DNA from: Singulisphaera sp. GP187
GTDB lineage: Bacteria; Planctomycetota; Planctomycetia; Isosphaerales; Isosphaeraceae
Length of the DNA stretch: 64,000 bases
Assembly: GCF_900129635.1 (NCBI RefSeq)
Contig: NZ_FSRB01000001.1
Span: 1-64,000 of the forward strand
Direction: 5' to 3'
Below the pieces are notes generated by a model. It made no database searches. It was given only the letters and a program-made list of their open reading frames with translations, and was not told where the DNA came from. The position numbers and the translations under genes were made by a program. Below are positions 18,799 to 28,189 of this stretch, piece by piece. Position 1 is the stretch's first letter, and each line of letters begins with the position of its first letter.

Positions 18799-20992
18799 AC
18801 TTGCTTCCGTAATGGTCACTCTTTTCGCCCGTGACGATGGCGCCGAGCATCCGGATCCCCAGTTTCGCCAACCGCTCGTAGGCTTCCTGGACCTTGGGGA
18901 TGCGGCTGACGTCGCGCATGATCGAGAACAGTACTGCGTCGACGTGCTGGCCAATCAGCATCGCGTCGGCCACCGGTAATACGGGAGAGGAGTCGACCAC
19001 AATGAAGTCGTACTGTTCCTTGAGCTGATCGAACATGGCTCGCAGGTCGCGGCAGGCGAGGGCCTGGATCGAGTCGCTGTCGCAGAGACCGGCGGGGAGG
19101 AGCCACAGCCCGCCGGCCGCCGTTGGCTGGATGGCGTCGGCAACGTCCACCTCATCTCTGAGCACCTCGCTGAGCCCGGGCACACAAGGTTGGTCGAACA
19201 GCTCATGGGCCGAGGGCCGGCGCATGTCGCCATCAATGAGTAGGGTCCGGCGGCCGGCGCGTGCGAGGCTGGTCGCCAGGTGACTTGAAAGCGATGTCTT
19301 GCCCTCGCCACTCAGCGCACTCGCGACCATCACCACGCGGACCGACTCGGTCCGCGAGACATGCAGGAGGGTTGTCCGTGCGGCGTCAACCGATTCCACC
19401 AGCATGCTCTTCCACCGGACGTTTTCCGCTTCTCCTGATCGGAACCCACGACTCCGCTGCGGAAGGCTCGGTAACGTCCCAAAGAGATTCATTCCCAGGC
19501 TCTTGATGACGTCGGCCGCCGAATCGACCCGCCGGGACCGAAACTCCCAGAAGGAGACGCCGACCAACGCGAGTGCAAAGGCGCCGCAACCTGCCATTCC
19601 CGCCATCTTAATCTGGCGGATCTCGTCCTTGGTGCGCGGCAACTCAGCCTTCTCGAGCAGTCGAATTCGGGGAGGGGCCTGGAGTTCGACGGTCAAGGCC
19701 TCCACTTCCTTCCCGATCGTCCGTGCGATCTCGTCGGCGTTGGCGATCTCCTCCTGGACCGAGAAGAGGTCCACCGAGTTTTGGGTGATCGAGGCGCTCC
19801 GTTCGGAGAGCCGCTTGACATCGCTGGCGAGTAGTGTTTCGAGCTTCGCGAGAATACTGATCCGATGCGGGAGCAAGGCCTCGCTCGAGTCATCGTCGTC
19901 GCGACCCATGTCTTGCAACTGTTGCTGAATGATCGGATACAGCTTCCGGCGCTGGGCGACCAACTCGGCGCGAGCGGCCTCCAATTCGTCCCGATACTTC
20001 TTGAGCGAGGGATCACTCCTGTTGCGGGCGATGTGGTAGACCCGTTCGATGGCCTTAATCGCCGCTGACTCCCGGGCCTTGAGCAACTCGATGGAGCGGT
20101 CCCGACTGATTGCGTCTTCGATCATCACCGGAGTGATCATTGAAGCGGTTTGGGTCACTTTCTCCTGCGAAACCTCATGCTCGATTCGCAGACTCCTCAG
20201 CTCCGACTGAACTCGCGCCAATTCGTCCTCGGCTCTCCCGAGACGGTCGAGCTCGTGCTGGTGGATGTTTGCAATCGTCTTCTTGTCATCCGAACCCGCG
20301 AGCTCCGTCAACCGCTTGAGCTCCTTGCGCTTTTCCCTGAGGTTTTCCTGATAGCGATTCCAAGTCTCTTTGAGCAGATCGTAGCGTTGGCGGCGTTGCT
20401 TCGTTTCAACATCGACGATTTCATCGATGTAAGCCTGAGTGATCGCATTAACCAACAGCATGGGGACTTGAGGTTTCTCGCCGTTGATACTGATGCGAAG
20501 GATCTCGGAACCGGAAGCGAAGTCAACCTGAAGCTCCTTCTCGAGCCACTCGATGGGGTCAACCACCTTGGCGATCACTTCGAGCTTGGCGACTTCAGGA
20601 TCCTTCAGTGCCGTACTGAGTACGAGCCGACTTTTGAGTAAAGCCAACTGGGTCCGCTGGTAGGCGACGTAATCCGACTCATTCTCGCCGACCTTCAGGA
20701 GGATTCGCGGCTGGGTTGAGTTGACGTGGAGCATCGACCGCGCGGTGTACTTCGCCGGAGGCACCACGAAGTAGGTGACGACGGCGAGGACGACCCCGCC
20801 CAGCAGACCGGCGCCAACCGCCAATGGCCAACGGCGGCGCAGGGCTTTGAGGAGCGCGATCGGATCGAGGCCGGCCGCCGTCCCGACAGGGGCTGGCGCG
20901 ATCGAAAAGACTTCGGCGGTGCGGTAGGGCGGGACGACCGCGGGCAGGTTGGCCGAGTCGGATCGCGGTCCGGAGTTGGAATTCGACATCAT
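18764..20992 (-). CDS. Polysaccharide co-polymerase / tyrosine autokinase (Wzz-BY-kinase fusion)
   Basis: The 742-residue protein starts with a cytoplasmic tail and a membrane helix (about 55-77). A Wzz-like periplasmic domain with long coiled-coil arms (about 85-450) follows, then a second helix (about 471-490). The kinase part carries the Walker A motif ALSGEGKTS near 559-567, the A' motif LLIDGDMRRP at 584-593 and Walker B FIVVDSSP near 663-670. The tail contains three tyrosines in HYGSKYEYS, few but enough for autophosphorylation. Such proteins control chain length and phosphorylate themselves in a cycle tied to export. It lies about 105 bases downstream of the exosortase gene and overlaps epsI. 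Confidence 0.92.
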   Translation of the reverse strand: MMSNSNSGPRSDSANLPAVVPPYRTAEVFSIAPAPVGTAAGLDPIALLKALRRRWPLAVGAGLLGGVVLAVVTYFVVPPAKYTARSMLHVNSTQPRILLKVGENESDYVAYQRTQLALLKSRLVLSTALKDPEVAKLEVIAKVVDPIEWLEKELQVDFASGSEILRISINGEKPQVPMLLVNAITQAYIDEIVDVETKQRRQRYDLLKETWNRYQENLREKRKELKRLTELAGSDDKKTIANIHQHELDRLGRAEDELARVQSELRSLRIEHEVSQEKVTQTASMITPVMIEDAISRDRSIELLKARESAAIKAIERVYHIARNRSDPSLKKYRDELEAARAELVAQRRKLYPIIQQQLQDMGRDDDDSSEALLPHRISILAKLETLLASDVKRLSERSASITQNSVDLFSVQEEIANADEIARTIGKEVEALTVELQAPPRIRLLEKAELPRTKDEIRQIKMAGMAGCGAFALALVGVSFWEFRSRRVDSAADVIKSLGMNLFGTLPSLPQRSRGFRSGEAENVRWKSMLVESVDAARTTLLHVSRTESVRVVMVASALSGEGKTSLSSHLATSLARAGRRTLLIDGDMRRPSAHELFDQPCVPGLSEVLRDEVDVADAIQPTAAGGLWLLPAGLCDSDSIQALACRDLRAMFDQLKEQYDFIVVDSSPVLPVADAMLIGQHVDAVLFSIMRDVSRIPKVQEAYERLAKLGIRMLGAIVTGEKSDHYGSKYEYSARTRESV

Positions 20993-21096
20993 CCTGGAGG
21001 GTCTCCCTGCAATCCCATCCGAACAGATTTCGATAGAAGTCTCACAATATCTTCAGCCGGCAATATCCGCCGGCGTTTCCATGGCGTCGATTCGCA

Positions 21097-22038
21097 TCAC
21101 CGAGATCTTGAGGCTCTTGTCCGTCCCGGCGCGTTTCCCATCAGATCAAGCGGACTGAGGCGGGCAACCGCTGGGGCCGGCTCGAGGAACAGCCGTGTCA
21201 GGAGTTCGAGCTCGAGCCAGAGCAGGCCCATGGCCATCGGCATCATCAACCAGCCAGCCAGGTCATGGAAAACGAGATTGGCCAGCCGGCTGCCCACCGT
21301 CTCATGAAGAACACCCGTGACCGTGATGCGAATCATATTGACGATGAGAGCAATGGGAATGGCACTCGCTATGATCAATACCTTATCAAGCCAAGGCCGT
21401 CGGATCACCATCACCACGCCGGACGCCAGGGCGAAGAATGTGAACAACATGCTCAGTCCACTGCAGGCCTCAACGACGCCAAGTTCGACCTCATTCAAGT
21501 GAATGACGTTTCCTGCGGCCAAGGCAGGGAAACCCATGGTCTGCAATGCGTAGGTGCTGACCTTGGTGGCCACGCGCTGCAGGGGATGAGCCATGGCCCC
21601 TTCCAACCGATAGGGCAGCGGGACCATGAAGATCAGGAACGCGATCGCGGGCCACGACCAGCGGAGCGATGGCCAACCCCAGACCAGGACAAAGAGACCG
21701 GCAATCGCGGGGAGCAGTGACACCGTCTCCAGCCAACTCAAATAGATGTAAGCCCCCGCCATTCGCAGGGCAACCGCAGCCCCGATTAACAACACCCCAC
21801 CCCAGTTCGAGCGCGTGGCGAGTGCTGCGAATCGATCGCGGCGGATCCAGAGGAGAGCGAGCGCGAAGATCGGAACGAGATAACCGTGGGCATAACGCGG
21901 ATCAGTCGACCACCGTTTGACCATTTCGCCCAAGGTGGCCCAGTAGAACCAGGTCAAGCCCATGCCAAGTAGTGTCGCCAGGACGACGTGGCGATCCCAT
22001 CGTTTCGCCCGGCTCATAGTATTGGGTTCACAGCTCAT
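21097..22038 (-). CDS. Exosortase (EpsH/Xrt family transpeptidase)
   Basis: Starting at the ATG at 22038 the protein has 313 residues and about eight membrane helices. The presumed catalytic residues are all present: Cys192 in VVEACSGLSML, Arg237 in PIALIVNMIRI and His258 in VFHDLAGW. EYAHGYLVP-like DPRYAHGYLVPIF near residue 46 is also typical. Exosortases recognise PEP-CTERM tails, cleave them and probably transfer the protein to a surface polymer. A separate EpsI-like gene lies two genes downstream, so the C-terminal EpsI domain is not fused here. The subtype (XrtA-like by neighbours, or a planctomycete type) is not settled. The start is uncertain; an ATG at 22017 is also possible. Confidence 0.93.
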   Translation of the reverse strand: MSCEPNTMSRAKRWDRHVVLATLLGMGLTWFYWATLGEMVKRWSTDPRYAHGYLVPIFALALLWIRRDRFAALATRSNWGGVLLIGAAVALRMAGAYIYLSWLETVSLLPAIAGLFVLVWGWPSLRWSWPAIAFLIFMVPLPYRLEGAMAHPLQRVATKVSTYALQTMGFPALAAGNVIHLNEVELGVVEACSGLSMLFTFFALASGVVMVIRRPWLDKVLIIASAIPIALIVNMIRITVTGVLHETVGSRLANLVFHDLAGWLMMPMAMGLLWLELELLTRLFLEPAPAVARLSPLDLMGNAPGRTRASRSR

Positions 22039-22055
22039 AATTTTGTTTTCATCTC

Positions 22056-22071
22056 CGCAATAACAATTGCG
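22056..22071. promoter_or_regulatory. Small palindrome upstream of the exosortase gene
   Basis: CGCAAT-AACA-ATTGCG is a perfect inverted repeat with 6-bp arms, 17 bases before the assumed exosortase start in an AT-richer patch. It could be an operator or part of the 5' leader. A match of this size can arise by chance. Confidence 0.3.
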
Positions 22072-23238
22072 AATTCTGAGAGCGATCCGACTTATTGCGA
22101 GATCCAAGTCCGCCTGCGCGCACTTCGTGCCCGTGGGTTACACCCCAAGGGCGAGTCCAGCGGGTCGCCTCCGTGCGATTGGCCAAAGATCCTTGGGGAA
22201 AACTGGTCTGGCCTTCCCCCGTTCCCTCCCCCGTTTATGAGGAGGTTGCTCCGGCCGTTCGACTAGCATACGCCATGCAATCAGCCTTGAGCATCCTGTT
22301 TTAGGCTCTCACCCCGAATGTGTCGCAAAATCAACAGCCCGCAAAAACCACGACTTTCTATGAGAACCTGCTCATTACGTGGTTCATCGGCTCGGGTGAC
22401 TCACGGACGCGAAGACCGCGCCCGGCTCAGCATTTGGCGAGGTTGATGCCACGCGGGGATCACGTAATGGGGGGGCGAGTCAGGAGCCGAACGCACTGGG
22501 CCCCGCTGATTCCATCGGTTGAGCCAAGCGCCCTCTCAAACCGCGTTCCAGCAACCCGCCAGCGCATGAAAGCCTGCTCCGCTTCGGTCTTCATCGACCT
22601 GTATGCCGGAAGGTGTCGTCGTCTTGCGAGGGGTTACTATGGTGCTCTTCTCGACATATTGCAAGGAGAAAACTTTCCGTAAGTTTAATCTGTTCGGAGT
22701 CTTATGGATTAGAACGTTTCCAGGATTGCTTCGATAACCCTTGCTTTGAACTGCGGTTTCGCGAACAGCCGAGAACGGGTCCCTTGTCTCGTTCGGAACA
22801 CTCTGGCTAACGTCGCTTGCTTCGAGATCTCCCAGATGGTTCGCCAGCAGCCGTCCGACAACGCTCGCCGAAGTGTTTTGCCAGAGGGAACAAGCCCTGG
22901 GCTATGGTCAAAACCAGCGTGGCCGATTCGAAGTCGTTGCAGCGGCCGACAAACCTCGAAACCGGCTGCAACCCTGAGAAGTCCAATGGAAGGAGGTCGG
23001 TTCGGGGACTGCGACACCGCCTCCAATCGAGCTCTGCCGGATGAAACCTCGCCGTCTGAGCTCGTGGACTCGTCGCGGGACGGTCGGGTCGGACGCGAGC
23101 GGCGGAGCGTCCCCTGGGATTGCCGCGGAGCCGGAAGACCGACCCGTTCGCCCGTGCGCCTCTCGCAATCAACTTGGAGGCGCGATTCGAAAGCGTGGGG
23201 GCCATCGCCCGTTCGAGTCGTCCGGCGAATTCGGAGCG
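22072..23238. other. Long gap inside the EPS locus, possibly decayed DNA
   Basis: About 1.2 kb separates the sugar transferase from the exosortase. Open frames on the minus strand (22709-23026 and 22807-23205) share partial overlap in different frames and are rich in arginine and serine. One contains FVGRCNDFESATLVLTIAQG and KHFGERCRTAAGEP, which could be remnants of a broken gene, but I cannot name a family. No promoter or terminator was found. Confidence 0.4.
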
Positions 23239-24045
23239 TCAGATCGTCTGCAAATGGGGCGTTCGTTCCGGCTCGACGTGCCGTCCTCTCTCCTCATCCT
23301 GATCGCGGTCCGACTCGTCCGGACTGAGTCGATCGATCTCTTCCGCGAGGGCGCACGGAAGCCACAGCAAACGGCGTGTCAGGTCGAACGGGACCCCCGC
23401 CGACTTGAGGATCGTCCCGACCAGGATTCGCAGGTCGAGCCACAATCCCATCCGCTGAAGATAGCAGAGGTCATAGGCCACTTTGCGGCGGACCCCTTCG
23501 AGGTCTGAGTCCGCCGGCAATTGGATCTGCGCCAGGCCGGTGATCCCCGGGCGAACCTGGAGCCGATCGTGGTAGTTGGGAATCTGCTTTTCCAGTTGGT
23601 CGATGAACACGGGACGCTCAGGACGTGGGCCGACCAGGCTCATCTCGCCACGGATCACATTCCAGAGCTGAGGCAACTCATCAAGGTGGCAACGCCGCAG
23701 GAATCGGCCCAGCCTGGTTATCCGCGGATCGCCAGCCTTCGACCATTGCGGTCCCGAGAGCTGCTCGCAGTCCTGGACCATTGTCCGGATCTTGATGATC
23801 GTGTACGGGCGGCCCTCAAGACCCAACCTGACTTGCTGGTAGAGGGCAGGGCCACGCGAGGTAAGCTTAACCAGCGCCATCAGTATCAGAATCAACGGAC
23901 CAAGCACGGCCAGAAGAAGGAGAGCTAAGCTGAGGTCGAGTGTCATCTTGCAAGGAGCATACCAGCTCGATGTCGCCGTTGACACCGAAGGGAACGGCCT
24001 GCGATACGAGAGGCCGTTCTCGAGAGTCCGGGAAGTAGGGAACAT
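23239..24045 (-). CDS. Priming sugar transferase (undecaprenyl-phosphate hexose-1-phosphate transferase)
   Basis: The ATG at 24045 (MFPTSRTLENG) is preferred because GAGGA lies about 6 bases upstream; a GTG at 24078 would add 11 residues. The 268-residue protein is the monotopic catalytic type: a hydrophobic hairpin (TLDLSLALLLLAVLGPLIL) then SRGPALYQQVRLGLEGRP, IIKIRTM, LGRFLRRCHLDELPQLWNV, MSLVGPRPERP and RPGITGLAQIQ. All conserved blocks are present. It would load the first sugar phosphate onto undecaprenyl phosphate and so start repeat-unit synthesis. It is the first gene of the locus in transcription order. The final 30 residues are charged and not conserved. Confidence 0.92.
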   Translation of the reverse strand: MFPTSRTLENGLSYRRPFPSVSTATSSWYAPCKMTLDLSLALLLLAVLGPLILILMALVKLTSRGPALYQQVRLGLEGRPYTIIKIRTMVQDCEQLSGPQWSKAGDPRITRLGRFLRRCHLDELPQLWNVIRGEMSLVGPRPERPVFIDQLEKQIPNYHDRLQVRPGITGLAQIQLPADSDLEGVRRKVAYDLCYLQRMGLWLDLRILVGTILKSAGVPFDLTRRLLWLPCALAEEIDRLSPDESDRDQDEERGRHVEPERTPHLQTI

Positions 24046-24712
24046 GGCATTCCTCGGATAGCTTAATGTCGAGCACACACATGGTGCTGATGAGAAGTGT
24101 GAGTTATCACACCGTCGGCATTACGGCGCCGAAAACAGCAACGCGTCCGGGCCAGTTCCATTCAGCACGTCACGCGCTGATCCGAGAGTCGTCTCGGACC
24201 GGAGGATCTCATCTCAGTTTCGTGAACCCACTGCCCCCTTGGACGCTCTTTGAGCTTGAATGGCAGGCTTGGGGGAGCAACTCGATTGCTGAGGCATGAT
24301 GAAGGGCGACGGATCGGGGGACCGAAGCATCGCCCGCGGCGGTTTTACCTCGGATACCAGGTATTTTCTGGGCAATCATTTGACACCAAGAAAGCGAAAA
24401 CCTAGTTTCATTTTGTCAGCCAATTTCCAAGAACTAAACCTCATGCACGATTCTGAATCTATCATGATTAGAGTCTCTATTGGGGTGAAGTCGAAAACGC
24501 TCGATGTGGAAATAAAACAGCAAACAACCCGTCGGTGTGCGAAGACGTGCGATGTCAACGACATCGGTGAGCCAAGCGGCCTTTCAAAGTCGCCCAAGCC
24601 TCGGTGCCCCTGAGGTTGCGATAAACGCCTTGGGAAGAAAACGTTGGTTGCGTTCACTTGCGGGAGTTGCTGCTCAGATTTCCGAGGACTGTGAGCAAGT
24701 TCGCGTCCGTTC
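24046..24712. other. Intergenic upstream of the EPS locus
   Basis: No gene seen. An AT-rich stretch at about 24360-24500 stands out from the GC-rich surroundings. It contains TTGACA at about 24380 on the plus strand with TAGTTT 17 bases on, but no gene follows on that strand. A minus-strand promoter for the locus should lie here but was not identified. Confidence 0.4.
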
Positions 24713-25137
24713 GAAAGCGCTCCACTCAGCAGGGAAAGGATTTCAAGCGGCCTGCTGATCGGCCGAGCGGCTCTCGACCTTGAATGGGTTGCGGCTGCCG
24801 AGCCTGGTGAAGGGCCGTTCCAGCAGCTCCGCCATGGACTGACACGGTTGGTTGCGGGTGATCTGGTCATGAAGATTCCACCACACCCGCGCGATCGGAT
24901 TGCACTCTGGGCGGTAGACCAGTCCCCCCCTGTTGCAGCCAACGACGAACGGTCTCGCGAGAGACCTCCATGTCAAATTCCCGGTGCATCAGCAGCACCA
25001 GCGGCTACGGAGGAGGTCGAAGTCGCGAGGCTTCTGGGATTAGACCCATTCCACGACGACGGCGACCCACTCGGCGGCGAAGCGAACGGAATGTACAGGC
25101 CCCGTTGACTTTCCCCGTTGCGAGGAGCGATTTAAGG
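24713..25137 (-). mobile_element. Remnant of an IS630-like element with internal deletion
   Basis: The right edge, 25107-25137, closely matches the terminal repeat of the 107-bp element at 3035-3141 (GTTGCGAGGAGC core with CTTTCCC before it). A decayed partner lies at about 24713-24738 (GCGCTCC...CAGGGAAAGG in inverse orientation). Between them are the two ends of a transposase gene. The length of about 425 bp is far below an intact IS630. The limits are estimates because the left end is poorly conserved. Confidence 0.6.
24743..25010 (-). pseudogene. IS630-family transposase remnant, internally deleted and frameshifted
   Basis: The minus strand encodes HREFDMEVSRETVRRWLQQ, the end of the winged-helix DNA-binding region, and then, after a shift at a run of seven G, VYRPECNPIARVWWNLHDQ followed by NPFKVESRS. 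The second part is the C-terminal end of the DDE domain, where P-E-x-N-P-I-E-R-V-W carries the last catalytic acid; here that Glu is replaced by Ala (NPIARVW). The catalytic core between the two parts is missing. It separates the EPS locus from the PEP-CTERM and deacetylase genes. Confidence 0.75.
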
Positions 25138-25174
25138 GGCAAATCCGCGACGAAGACCAAGGTTGTCAGATTAC

Positions 25175-25202
25175 GGGGCAGCCCATTACGGGCTACCCCG
25201 GA
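25175..25202 (-). terminator. Possible terminator hairpin after the PEP-CTERM gene
   Basis: On the minus strand GGGGTAGCCC pairs with GGGCTGCCCC over a GTAAT loop, about 50 bases after the PEP-CTERM stop. The stem is stable but no T-run follows, so it may be a transcript-end stabiliser instead of a factor-independent terminator. Confidence 0.4.
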
Positions 25203-25249
25203 AGGTCGAGGTCAGATGGCTGCGACCGTGTGCACAACGAGAATGGACA

Positions 25250-25966
25250 TCAGGCCAGAGGGCGTCGGTGCTTGCGATAATAGCCCAATCCCAACATCAC
25301 AACACCCGAGAACGCGAGTGCCATCGACCCTGGCTCGGGGACCGTCTTCAGCGTTCCTGAGAACGTCGCGGGTTCCCCAACCGAGGTCAACAACGATTCC
25401 AGGCTGCTGCCGGTGGGAAGGATCTGGAAGGTGAACGTGGCAAAGCCACCACCGGCTTCTGCCTCGGTTTTGAATCGGAGGAGGTCCGTGTTTGCCGCGC
25501 CAGAGTACGAGAACGCCGAGAGGTTGATCGTACTGGTGAAGTTGATCCCGCCCGTCGATCCGATTTTCGTGAGGTTGATTCCCGAGATGTTGGCGGTGAG
25601 TGTATTACCGGCGACATCCGTAAAACTCAGCGTGTTGATGCCCCCACTGGTGTTCTGGAGGGTCGCGACCTCATCTCCCGGGCCAGGCCCCGGCGTGACC
25701 GAAGTGTACTTGAAACTTCCGTCGATTTGGCCCCGTGCATTGAAAGCCGAGCCAATGCCCGCTCCCACGCCGCCGGTCACCGTTTGGATGGTAAAATGGT
25801 TTCCGGCACCGTCAGCAAGGAATTTGACCTCGCCATGGTCGATCACCATCTGCGCCGCGGAGCCCCCTCCCATGGAACCACCGATTCCGAGGGTGATCCC
25901 CGCATCAGCGTGTGTACCGGCGAAAACACCGATTACTGCGGCCATGACTAACGTGAACTTACTCAT
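25250..25966 (-). CDS. PEP-CTERM sorting-signal protein (likely exosortase substrate)
   Basis: The 238-residue protein has an N-terminal signal peptide (about 1-22) and a low-complexity body rich in Gly, Ser, Thr and Asn without cysteine. The C-terminal tail is a full tripartite sorting signal: VPEPGSMAL at 209-217, a short hydrophobic helix (215-229) and a basic end RKHRR (231-235). The exosortase would cut near the PEP motif and attach the protein to a surface or matrix polymer. GGAG lies 8 bases before the ATG. It is the only PEP-CTERM protein in the window and sits just outside the exosortase locus, so it may be a dedicated partner. The body matches no domain I recognise. Confidence 0.92.
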   Translation of the reverse strand: MSKFTLVMAAVIGVFAGTHADAGITLGIGGSMGGGSAAQMVIDHGEVKFLADGAGNHFTIQTVTGGVGAGIGSAFNARGQIDGSFKYTSVTPGPGPGDEVATLQNTSGGINTLSFTDVAGNTLTANISGINLTKIGSTGGINFTSTINLSAFSYSGAANTDLLRFKTEAEAGGGFATFTFQILPTGSSLESLLTSVGEPATFSGTLKTVPEPGSMALAFSGVVMLGLGYYRKHRRPLA

Positions 25967-26400
25967 GCAGTTTACTCCTGAATGGTCGGTCCGAACGAAG
26001 GAAGAAATTGCCGTGAGAATGGGCGATGCCCGCCTGCATCTTCATGGAATTGATGAGCTGTACCCATGGGATGCACAACTCCGTTAGCCTCGCTCATGTG
26101 TAATCCCTTCGAGGCGTCCTGATAGGCCTTCCATCGCTCCTGAAACAGGATCACTTGGAATCACCCGGCCGGATTGGACACCGCCCTCAGGGGCATGAAC
26201 GAAATTGGTTACGTCTGGAGCCCCTCTCAGGGACGAGCGGGCCGATTCACCAGACCAAATGATGCCCTGTGCCGCGTGTTCACCTCCTTGATGAACATCT
26301 GTGGTCACGAGACGGATGGGGCGAGTCGTCGGCCCATCGTAAACTTCTCTAGCCATGTTGGCTGGATGAGAAGAACGGTTGCCAAGCAGATCCGTGACAC
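25967..26400. other. Intergenic, no gene seen
   Basis: The spacer between the deacetylase stop and the PEP-CTERM start contains the leader of the latter. I searched for a sigma-54 type promoter, which some PEP-CTERM genes use, and found none. Open frames on the minus strand here look non-coding. Confidence 0.4.
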
Positions 26401-27468
26401 TCACTCGGCCACGCTGTACCCGGAAAGCTCGTATTTTTGGCGGTCGAGCCGACAAGCGACATCGACTGCTCGTGCAAATCGATAGCGCGACAGCAGGGAG
26501 ACCAGGCGGGCCTGGCTCCGTGAGATCCCCACGTAGGTACGAAATCGGCTTGCGCGTTGAAGCGGCAGGCGCGGTTGCCCCGGATCGAACTCCCAAGGGT
26601 GGAAGTAAAGCATTGCAACGGCTGGCCGGACGTCGCGGCGTATCTGCGCGAGCCCCCATTCCATCAGGAACAAGGGCAGCAAGCGGAAATACCCTCCGCC
26701 GCCAATCGGGGCGTTGACACCCCCGAGCCGCAGTGTCGCCGGGGGGAGCTCGAGGATCTGCCGCTCCCGCCCTCGGGCGAGAAACGGTGATCGAGGCGCG
26801 CGAGGGACGCCATAGCGGTCGTGCCGCACCGGGTAGATCGAGGAGTCATAGAGCATCCCGAGTTCCGCCAGCACGTCGAGGGCCCAGTCGGTCCGCCGTA
26901 CGATGCTGAACGTCGGGGCGCGATAGCCCACCACGGCCTCACCGATGACTTGCTCAAGAGCATCCTTGCTTTTTCGCACGTCCTCGCGGAACGATGCGGG
27001 ATTCAGTTCGAGAACACGGCGATGGTCCCAGCCGTGGCTGGCCACCTCGTGCCCCGCCTCGTGGATGTCGCGAACCAGCGTGGGATCAAGCTGCGCAATC
27101 TGCCCGAGGATAAAGAAGGTCGCCTTCTGGTCGTGAGCTTCCAACTGATCGAGGATCCACCGCGTCGAGGGTGCAAGCCGTTCACGGCACGCCGCTTTCA
27201 AGCCAGGAGCCAGCTTCAGGCCTGCTGCCGCTTCGATCCGGAAATGCTCCTCGACATCGAAGCTCAGGATAACCTGCGATCCTGATCCGGGCCGCTGGCG
27301 GTCATCCCAGACGTCCTGCGAATCGATCTCGGAGTCCAGTACGTCGAGGACCGACTCTCCATGGGCAAGGGACCGATCGAGGTAGGCCTCGTGAACAGGG
27401 GCACCATCGCCTTCAGCTTTATCGGAATTAAAAGAGTGGGTCAATATGGATTTGAGAGGAGTATGCAT
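26401..27468 (-). CDS. Polysaccharide deacetylase, exosortase/PEP-CTERM locus type
   Basis: The 355-residue protein has a NodB-type deacetylase domain from about residue 68. It starts with VILSFDVEEHF (catalytic and metal Asp), then has HEVASHGWDHR with the two metal histidines, VVGYRAPTFS and the late VAMLYFHPWEFDP motif. These marks and the C-terminal WEFDPGQP region match the PEP-CTERM-locus deacetylase subfamily (TIGR03006 type). It would remove N-acetyl groups from a glycan. The N-terminal 60 residues are charged and probably flexible; no signal peptide is visible. It lies upstream of the PEP-CTERM gene on the same strand, with a gap of about 430 bases. Confidence 0.9.
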   Translation of the reverse strand: MHTPLKSILTHSFNSDKAEGDGAPVHEAYLDRSLAHGESVLDVLDSEIDSQDVWDDRQRPGSGSQVILSFDVEEHFRIEAAAGLKLAPGLKAACRERLAPSTRWILDQLEAHDQKATFFILGQIAQLDPTLVRDIHEAGHEVASHGWDHRRVLELNPASFREDVRKSKDALEQVIGEAVVGYRAPTFSIVRRTDWALDVLAELGMLYDSSIYPVRHDRYGVPRAPRSPFLARGRERQILELPPATLRLGGVNAPIGGGGYFRLLPLFLMEWGLAQIRRDVRPAVAMLYFHPWEFDPGQPRLPLQRASRFRTYVGISRSQARLVSLLSRYRFARAVDVACRLDRQKYELSGYSVAE

Positions 27469-28189
27469 ACGCTGACTGGCTCCAGGTCGGGTCCATGGGC
27501 GTTTTTAATCTCAGGCTTAAAAGGGTCCAGCATCGGACCGACGGCTACTCCAGGTTCCTAGTGAAGTAGGTCCCTCGCGGAGAGTCGAGTGGAGTCACAA
27601 TATTACTAAGTGCGATGAGGACTGCAAGCAATCTCATAGGATGTTCTGATTTTCCATCATCGTTCAAGAACGGGAACATATTGCGGAAATCTTAATTAGT
27701 CGGATTTAAGCTAAAAATTGTCCGACTGTTGAGTGGTTGTCGTCAATGTTTGCCAGAAACAGGCGGAATCCTGTGCCTGGGACCGCAGGGTATGGCCAGA
27801 ATCGCTGGCATGATCCGTGGCTGTTGCCATGCGCCTTCTTGTGCGATGACGCTGAGAAGTGCAAGGTTGATGTTAACGCCAAGCCAGCCTTGGCGATCAA
27901 TGGCCAGACTTGGCGTTTCTCGTGGCCGGCAAACCCTTTTCGAAAACCGTGACGACCTCGAAAATTGGTCGTTGTTGATTCTGCACACAACGGGCTTGCA
28001 ATCTCCGCGTTACCCTGCGCGACATGCGCGGTACGGAGCAACGTTTGGCGGTGGCCATCATTCCGGTCTCGACGTCCAGGGCCTGATCGTCAAGCTCAGG
28101 TGGAATGAGACCGACCGTTGATTCGGTGCGTACTCAGCCTCACTCAACGAAACTAGCGAGGAGTCCCCGCCCTTCAGAGGAAATTGCAT
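27469..28189. other. Intergenic, no gene recognised
   Basis: The stretch has an AT-rich part (27590-27720) and then overlapping open frames on both strands at about 27706-28121. None contains a motif I know. Two minus-strand frames overlap, which could mean a decayed gene next to the transposase remnant that follows. Confidence 0.4.

Noticed and set aside
25967..26200. Sigma-54 promoter upstream of the PEP-CTERM gene
   Set aside because: Searched for the TGGC/TTGC spacing used in some PEP-CTERM systems; no match found.
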